Part shown: positions 14,656 through 16,205 of the stretch, piece after piece
Layout of the letters: each line of letters begins with the position of its first letter
Numbering within the stretch: the first letter of the stretch is position 1
DNA from: an uncultured Clostridia bacterium
Lineage (GTDB): Bacteria; Bacillota; Clostridia; Oscillospirales; Acutalibacteraceae
Direction: 5' to 3'
Assembly (NCBI GenBank): GCA_937898195.1
Contig: CALEJD010000056.1
Location: forward strand, 1-16,205
Length of the DNA: 16,205 nucleotides
Position numbers and translations under genes: made by a program
Notes under the pieces: model-generated
Seen by the model: the letters and a program-made list of their open reading frames with translations, nothing else
Database searches by the model: none
Told to the model about the DNA's origin: nothing

Positions 14656-14737
14656 TCCCCGAGCAGGAATTGAACCTGCTTGCGTGTCAAGGGAGTTTGG
14701 CAGTCAGTGCTATAGTCTTCACTTTCCAGACCGGGGC
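14656..14737 (-). ncRNA. tRNA-like element 1 (T-arm on acceptor-like stem)
   Basis: Minus strand: CCCCG (14736-14732) pairs with CGGGG (14661-14657); a T-arm GCAGG-TTCAATT-CCTGC (14679-14663), extended to 6 pairs by A-T, stacks on it directly; A follows as discriminator. The loop fits the tRNA T-loop consensus TTCRANY. Total span 82 bases is tRNA-sized, and 14655-14737 could pair 7 bases with one G-A mismatch. I could not find a proper anticodon arm (5-base stem, 7-base loop), and no CCA is encoded. It lies in the 5-prime leader of the transcript from promoter 14783-14811. Class II tRNA with unusual folding, decayed tRNA, or a tRNA mimic are all possible. Confidence 0.5.
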
Positions 14738-14758
14738 AACCATGTAGAGGTTAACAGC

Positions 14759-14779
14759 GTGTACCATACCGGGGTACAC
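14759..14779 (-). promoter_or_regulatory. Hairpin at the 5-prime end of the early transcript
   Basis: GTGTACC pairs perfectly with GGTACAC around a 7-base loop. The predicted transcription start (about 14776) falls at its edge, so it probably forms the capped 5-prime end of the mRNA and may protect it from decay. It could also be an operator. Confidence 0.55.
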
Positions 14780-14782
14780 CTT

Positions 14783-14811
14783 ATTATAGCATGTGGGAGC
14801 GGTTCGGTCAA
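14783..14811 (-). promoter_or_regulatory. Strong early sigma-A promoter
   Basis: Minus strand TTGACC (14811-14806), 17-base spacer ending TGC, TATAAT (14788-14783), i.e. an extended -10. Predicted start near 14776, giving a leader of about 180 bases before paralog A. It should drive paralog A, SSB, and with readthrough terminal protein, polymerase, dUTPase and the Cys-rich genes. It is the best promoter I see in the early region. Confidence 0.88.
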
Positions 14812-14822
14812 ATGTTAAGTTT

Positions 14823-15026
14823 TTAACAATCGGTGTGTATGCCAGAATTGCGCTCCGGGATGTGGTATGTGGTATGGTCGGACTTGCACTGTTCGGATAA
14901 AATTTCGTGCATCCTACCTATTAAGTTGTAGTAGTCTGTTATTTCATTAGGAGTCGCATAAGTTGCTCCCATGTAGAGGCAGTGCAGGATTATTTCTGCC
15001 TCTCTGCGTGTGGTGTAGATTCTCAT
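14823..15026 (-). CDS. Hypothetical early protein, 67 residues
   Basis: No family recognised. The ATG at 15026 is chosen because AAGGGAG lies 8 bases upstream; an in-frame ATG at 15065 lies inside the preceding gene. The product begins MRIYTTRREAEIILHCLYMG, is mainly helical (ITDYYNLIGRMHEILSEQC), and ends in a His/Cys-containing tail (HIPERNSGIHTDC). It is the last gene before the strong early promoter. Its stop codon lies inside a small inverted repeat (TGTTAA, 4-base loop, TTAACA). Confidence 0.7.
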   Translation of the reverse strand: MRIYTTRREAEIILHCLYMGATYATPNEITDYYNLIGRMHEILSEQCKSDHTTYHIPERNSGIHTDC

Positions 15027-15039
15027 ATTGTTTCTCCCT

Positions 15040-15273
15040 TCAGCAATCGTCTTCGTCATAATCATCTGGTATTGCGTCTATCCTTCTTTTTAATGCGTCT
15101 GCCTGCTCCCATAATTCAGTGTCACCGGGGTCGCATTCTATCATAGCCTTTAACATAAGGTATGCAGTAAGCAAGCTGTGAAGGTCTTCAAATTCCCTGT
15201 AGTTTCTGATGTCTTGTTCTGTTACAATGCAGGGCTCAAATAGGTCTTCCATTTTTACATCAAATACATCCAT
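15040..15273 (-). CDS. Hypothetical acidic early protein, 77 residues
   Basis: No family recognised. The product is strongly acidic with about one quarter Asp and Glu, mostly helical (FEDLHSLLTAYLMLKAMIEC, WEQADALKRRIDAI), and ends DDYDEDDC. Acidic small early phage proteins often act as DNA mimics or host-protein inhibitors, but that is only a general possibility. GAAAGGA and an A-rich leader precede the ATG, and its stop is close to the Shine-Dalgarno of the next gene. Confidence 0.7.
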   Translation of the reverse strand: MDVFDVKMEDLFEPCIVTEQDIRNYREFEDLHSLLTAYLMLKAMIECDPGDTELWEQADALKRRIDAIPDDYDEDDC

Positions 15274-15317
15274 TGTTTTTTCCTTTCTTTGTTGTGGTTT
15301 GTGTTATTTAGTTGCAA
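15274..15317 (-). repeat. A-rich early leader, copy 2
   Basis: After tRNA-like element 2 the mRNA runs GCAACTAAATAACACAAACC...AAAGAAAGGAAAAAAC to the ATG at 15273, closely resembling copies at 14598 and 15716. Confidence 0.5.
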
Positions 15318-15319
15318 AT

Positions 15320-15371
15320 CCGGGACGGTGGAGTTGCACCACCATTTCTCATTTCTGAGGCTCTTACCCGG
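15320..15371 (-). ncRNA. tRNA-like element 2 (T-arm on acceptor-like stem)
   Basis: Minus strand: CCGGG (15371-15367) pairs with CCCGG (15324-15320). Inside are CTCA-gaaa-TGAG (a GNRA-type tetraloop hairpin) and a T-arm GGTGG-TGCAACT-CCACC (15343-15327) that extends to 7 pairs through A-T and a T-G wobble, so T-arm plus acceptor make 12 stacked pairs as in tRNA. The loop matches TTCRANY at six of seven positions. A follows as discriminator. At 52 bases it lacks room for D and anticodon arms, so it is not an ordinary tRNA. Confidence 0.5.
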
Positions 15372-15372
15372 A

Positions 15373-15389
15373 AGCCCGATTACCGGGCT
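15373..15389 (-). promoter_or_regulatory. Hairpin with the upstream stop codon in its loop
   Basis: Minus strand AGCCCG-GTAAT-CGGGCT, six perfect pairs. The TAA in the loop is the stop codon of the gene at 15380-15715. It lies two bases before tRNA-like element 2 and has no T-run, so it is not an intrinsic terminator. Confidence 0.65.
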
Positions 15390-15715
15390 GTGTATCTGTT
15401 GTGACATCCCCACTTGTCCTGACCGTAATCCTTCTCGAATTTGCTGATATGCTGTGCTGATGTGGCAGTGTAGCCGTATTTAGTTCTCAGTACATCGAAC
15501 AACGTATCTGTTGTTTTGTTGATGCAGGCTACCATTGTACGGTAGGACGTAAGCAGATAATATTTTTCTGTTTCATATACCCATGCCTGGCATGTTCTAA
15601 GCCTATAAATGTTGTACTGTCCGCCTGGCATCTGTGCTTCTCTGAATTCTTCCATTGCCCGGTTGAATTCTGTGTCGCAAATCATATTGATTTCTATCTG
15701 TTCTTCTCTTCTCAT
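15380..15715 (-). CDS. Conserved early phage protein of unknown function, 111 residues
   Basis: I recognise YNIYRLRTCQAWVYETEKYY (35-54) and FDVLRTKYGYTATSAQHISKF (73-93) as a family common in gut Firmicutes phages, without a known function. Length is about usual. The protein is mixed alpha/beta with many Tyr and Arg, ending CHNRYTAR. AAAGGAA and an A-rich leader precede the ATG at 15715. Its last codons and stop form a hairpin, so its 3-prime end is constrained at RNA level too. Confidence 0.75.
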   Translation of the reverse strand: MRREEQIEINMICDTEFNRAMEEFREAQMPGGQYNIYRLRTCQAWVYETEKYYLLTSYRTMVACINKTTDTLFDVLRTKYGYTATSAQHISKFEKDYGQDKWGCHNRYTAR

Positions 15716-15752
15716 CTGTTTTGTTCCTTTCTTTGTGCTGTTTTTGTTTAGT
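15716..15752 (-). repeat. A-rich early leader, copy 3
   Basis: After the 15753-15791 hairpin the mRNA runs ACTAAACAAAAACAGCAC-AAAGAAAGGAACAAAACAG to the ATG, resembling copies at 14598 and 15274. Confidence 0.5.
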
Positions 15753-15791
15753 GCGGATAACTGGGTAGTCCGGGGTAGACTTGTTATCCGC
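15753..15791 (-). promoter_or_regulatory. Large hairpin in the structured 15716-15939 spacer
   Basis: GCGGATAAC and GTTATCCGC are a perfect 9-base inverted repeat; inside, AGTC/GACT closes a 7-base loop rich in G on the plus strand and C on the minus strand. Further upstream in the same spacer are GCGG/CCGC (15802-15830) and AGTGG/CCACT (15861-15879). I see no gene in this 224-base spacer; the density of hairpins suggests a structured RNA. Confidence 0.6.
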
Positions 15792-15883
15792 TTTTCCCCT
15801 TGCGGTTCTTAGGCTATTCCGACATGCCGCCCATTATTTGCCCAGTGTGTCTTTTTTTATAGTGGTTCCGGTTTCCACTTAAT

Positions 15884-15924
15884 CCCGGGGGATGGAATCG
15901 AACCATCCCTTAAACCGTACCGGG
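15884..15924 (-). ncRNA. tRNA-like element 3 (T-arm on acceptor-like stem)
   Basis: Minus strand: CCCGG (15924-15920), a 10-base linker, then GGGATGG-TTCGATT-CCATCCC (15909-15889) directly abutting CCGGG (15888-15884) and A. Seven T-arm pairs plus five acceptor-like pairs make a continuous 12-pair helix, the length of the tRNA acceptor/T stack. The loop TTCGATT fits the T-loop consensus exactly. The element is only 41 bases, so D and anticodon arms are absent. It is the cleanest of the three copies. Confidence 0.55.
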
Positions 15925-15925
15925 T

Positions 15926-15957
15926 AAGGTGAGAGCGCCTTAGCGCTCAACCACCTT
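15926..15957 (-). promoter_or_regulatory. Two-part hairpin with the upstream stop codon in its loop
   Basis: Minus strand: outer AAGGTG/CACCTT (6 pairs) encloses GAGCGC-TAAG-GCGCTC (6 pairs). The TAA in the loop ends the gene at 15940-16194. The hairpin lies one base before tRNA-like element 3, repeating the arrangement at 15373-15389. It lacks a T-run. Confidence 0.7.
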
Positions 15958-16194
15958 TGCACTTTCAAGGAATTCTTTTTCGGTCATTCCATATATGACC
16001 TCTTTTGTTTCCTTGCCCTCAATTGCTACCGGGATAAAACCTTCCGGGATACTGTCTTTCAATTCCTTCATGATTTCTGCATCGCTTGCGTCTTTCATGC
16101 TGTACACCGTGCCGGATACAGTTTCAACCTTTTTGCTTTCAAGTGATACTGCGAGAACCTTTACCGTTGTAACATCAACCGTCCTTGTAATCAT
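15940..16194 (-). CDS. Paralog B: small early protein related to the product of 14325-14597
   Basis: An 84-residue protein of unknown function, beginning MITRTVDVTTVKVLAVSLE and ending YGMTEKEFLESAKVVER; these match both ends of paralog A, while the middle differs. The family is familiar from gut phage replication modules but has no role I know. Paralog A occupies the phi29 p6 position, so a DNA-binding role is a weak guess for both. GAGGAAG precedes the ATG closely. The last codons form the 5-prime half of a hairpin, with the TAA in the loop. Confidence 0.72.
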   Translation of the reverse strand: MITRTVDVTTVKVLAVSLESKKVETVSGTVYSMKDASDAEIMKELKDSIPEGFIPVAIEGKETKEVIYGMTEKEFLESAKVVER

Positions 16195-16205
16195 TCTTCC
16201 TCTTG

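Noticed and set aside
14656..14737. Calling element 1 a standard tRNA (possible Gly anticodon GCC in a CTGCCAA loop)
   Set aside because: The bases beside that loop do not form a 5-pair anticodon stem, and the D-arm alternatives (GTCT/AGAC or AGTG/CACT) do not fit the normal layout, so no amino-acid identity is given.
14683..14739. An 18-codon open frame starting at the ATG near 14739 on the minus strand, resembling a leader peptide
   Set aside because: It has no Shine-Dalgarno and lies across the tRNA-like element.
15840..15885. Possible minus-strand promoter with TATAAA near 15855
   Set aside because: No acceptable -35 at 16-18 bases; the A/T run lies beside a hairpin and is more likely part of the structured spacer.
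15806..15910. Thirty-codon minus-strand frame beginning inside element 3
   Set aside because: The only AAGGG abuts the ATG with no spacer, and the frame crosses several hairpins; likely chance.
1..16205. CRISPR array, insertion sequence, integrase or attachment site
   Set aside because: No spaced direct repeats, transposase or recombinase motifs were seen in any frame; the Pro-Gly repeat is coding.

Overview
The window looks like most of the genome of a small, lytic, protein-primed podovirus of the phi29 type (Salasmaviridae/Picovirinae-like). The host is probably a low-GC Firmicute, plausibly a gut Clostridia member. The evidence is a protein-primed family B DNA polymerase, a phi29 gp16-type packaging ATPase, and phi29-like capsid, connector, collar and tail-knob proteins. 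Shine-Dalgarno sites are strong AAAGGAG-type and promoters are consensus sigma-A. I see no integrase, repressor or attachment site. The tail gene runs off the left edge; I cannot tell whether the right edge is near a genome end.

Layout. (1) Positions 1-8745, minus strand, late operon in transcription order: holin, a free-standing CW_7 cell-wall-binding domain, a lysozyme-type lysin, scaffold, major capsid protein, a GT8-like and a GT2-like glycosyltransferase, a head-fiber-like protein, tail knob (gp9-like), connector (gp10-like), lower collar (gp11-like), and a tail protein with an SGNH hydrolase domain. (2) Positions 8746-8865, a divergent control region with two sigma-A promoters physically interleaved. 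(3) Positions 8866-9909, plus strand, the packaging ATPase alone. (4) Positions 9910-10087, terminators for convergent transcription. (5) Positions 10088-16194, minus strand, early/replication operon in transcription order: paralog B of a small pair, two or three hypothetical proteins, paralog A, a candidate SSB, terminal protein, DNA polymerase, dUTPase, two small Cys-rich proteins. The stretch paralog A - SSB - terminal protein - polymerase follows phi29 gene order p6-p5-p3-p2.

The early genes copy DNA by protein priming. The late genes build a head with possible glycan or collagen-like decoration, a connector and a short tail, and lyse the host with a lysin whose binding domain appears to be a separate gene.

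The least ordinary signal is in the early intergenic regions (14598-14822, 15274-15379, 15716-15939). Each carries on the minus strand a tRNA-like minihelix: a T-arm with a T-loop stacked on a short C-rich/G-rich acceptor-like stem ending in A. None gives a convincing full cloverleaf. Two are preceded by hairpins whose loop holds the stop codon of the upstream gene, and all are followed by a similar A-rich leader. I do not know a described system that matches this.
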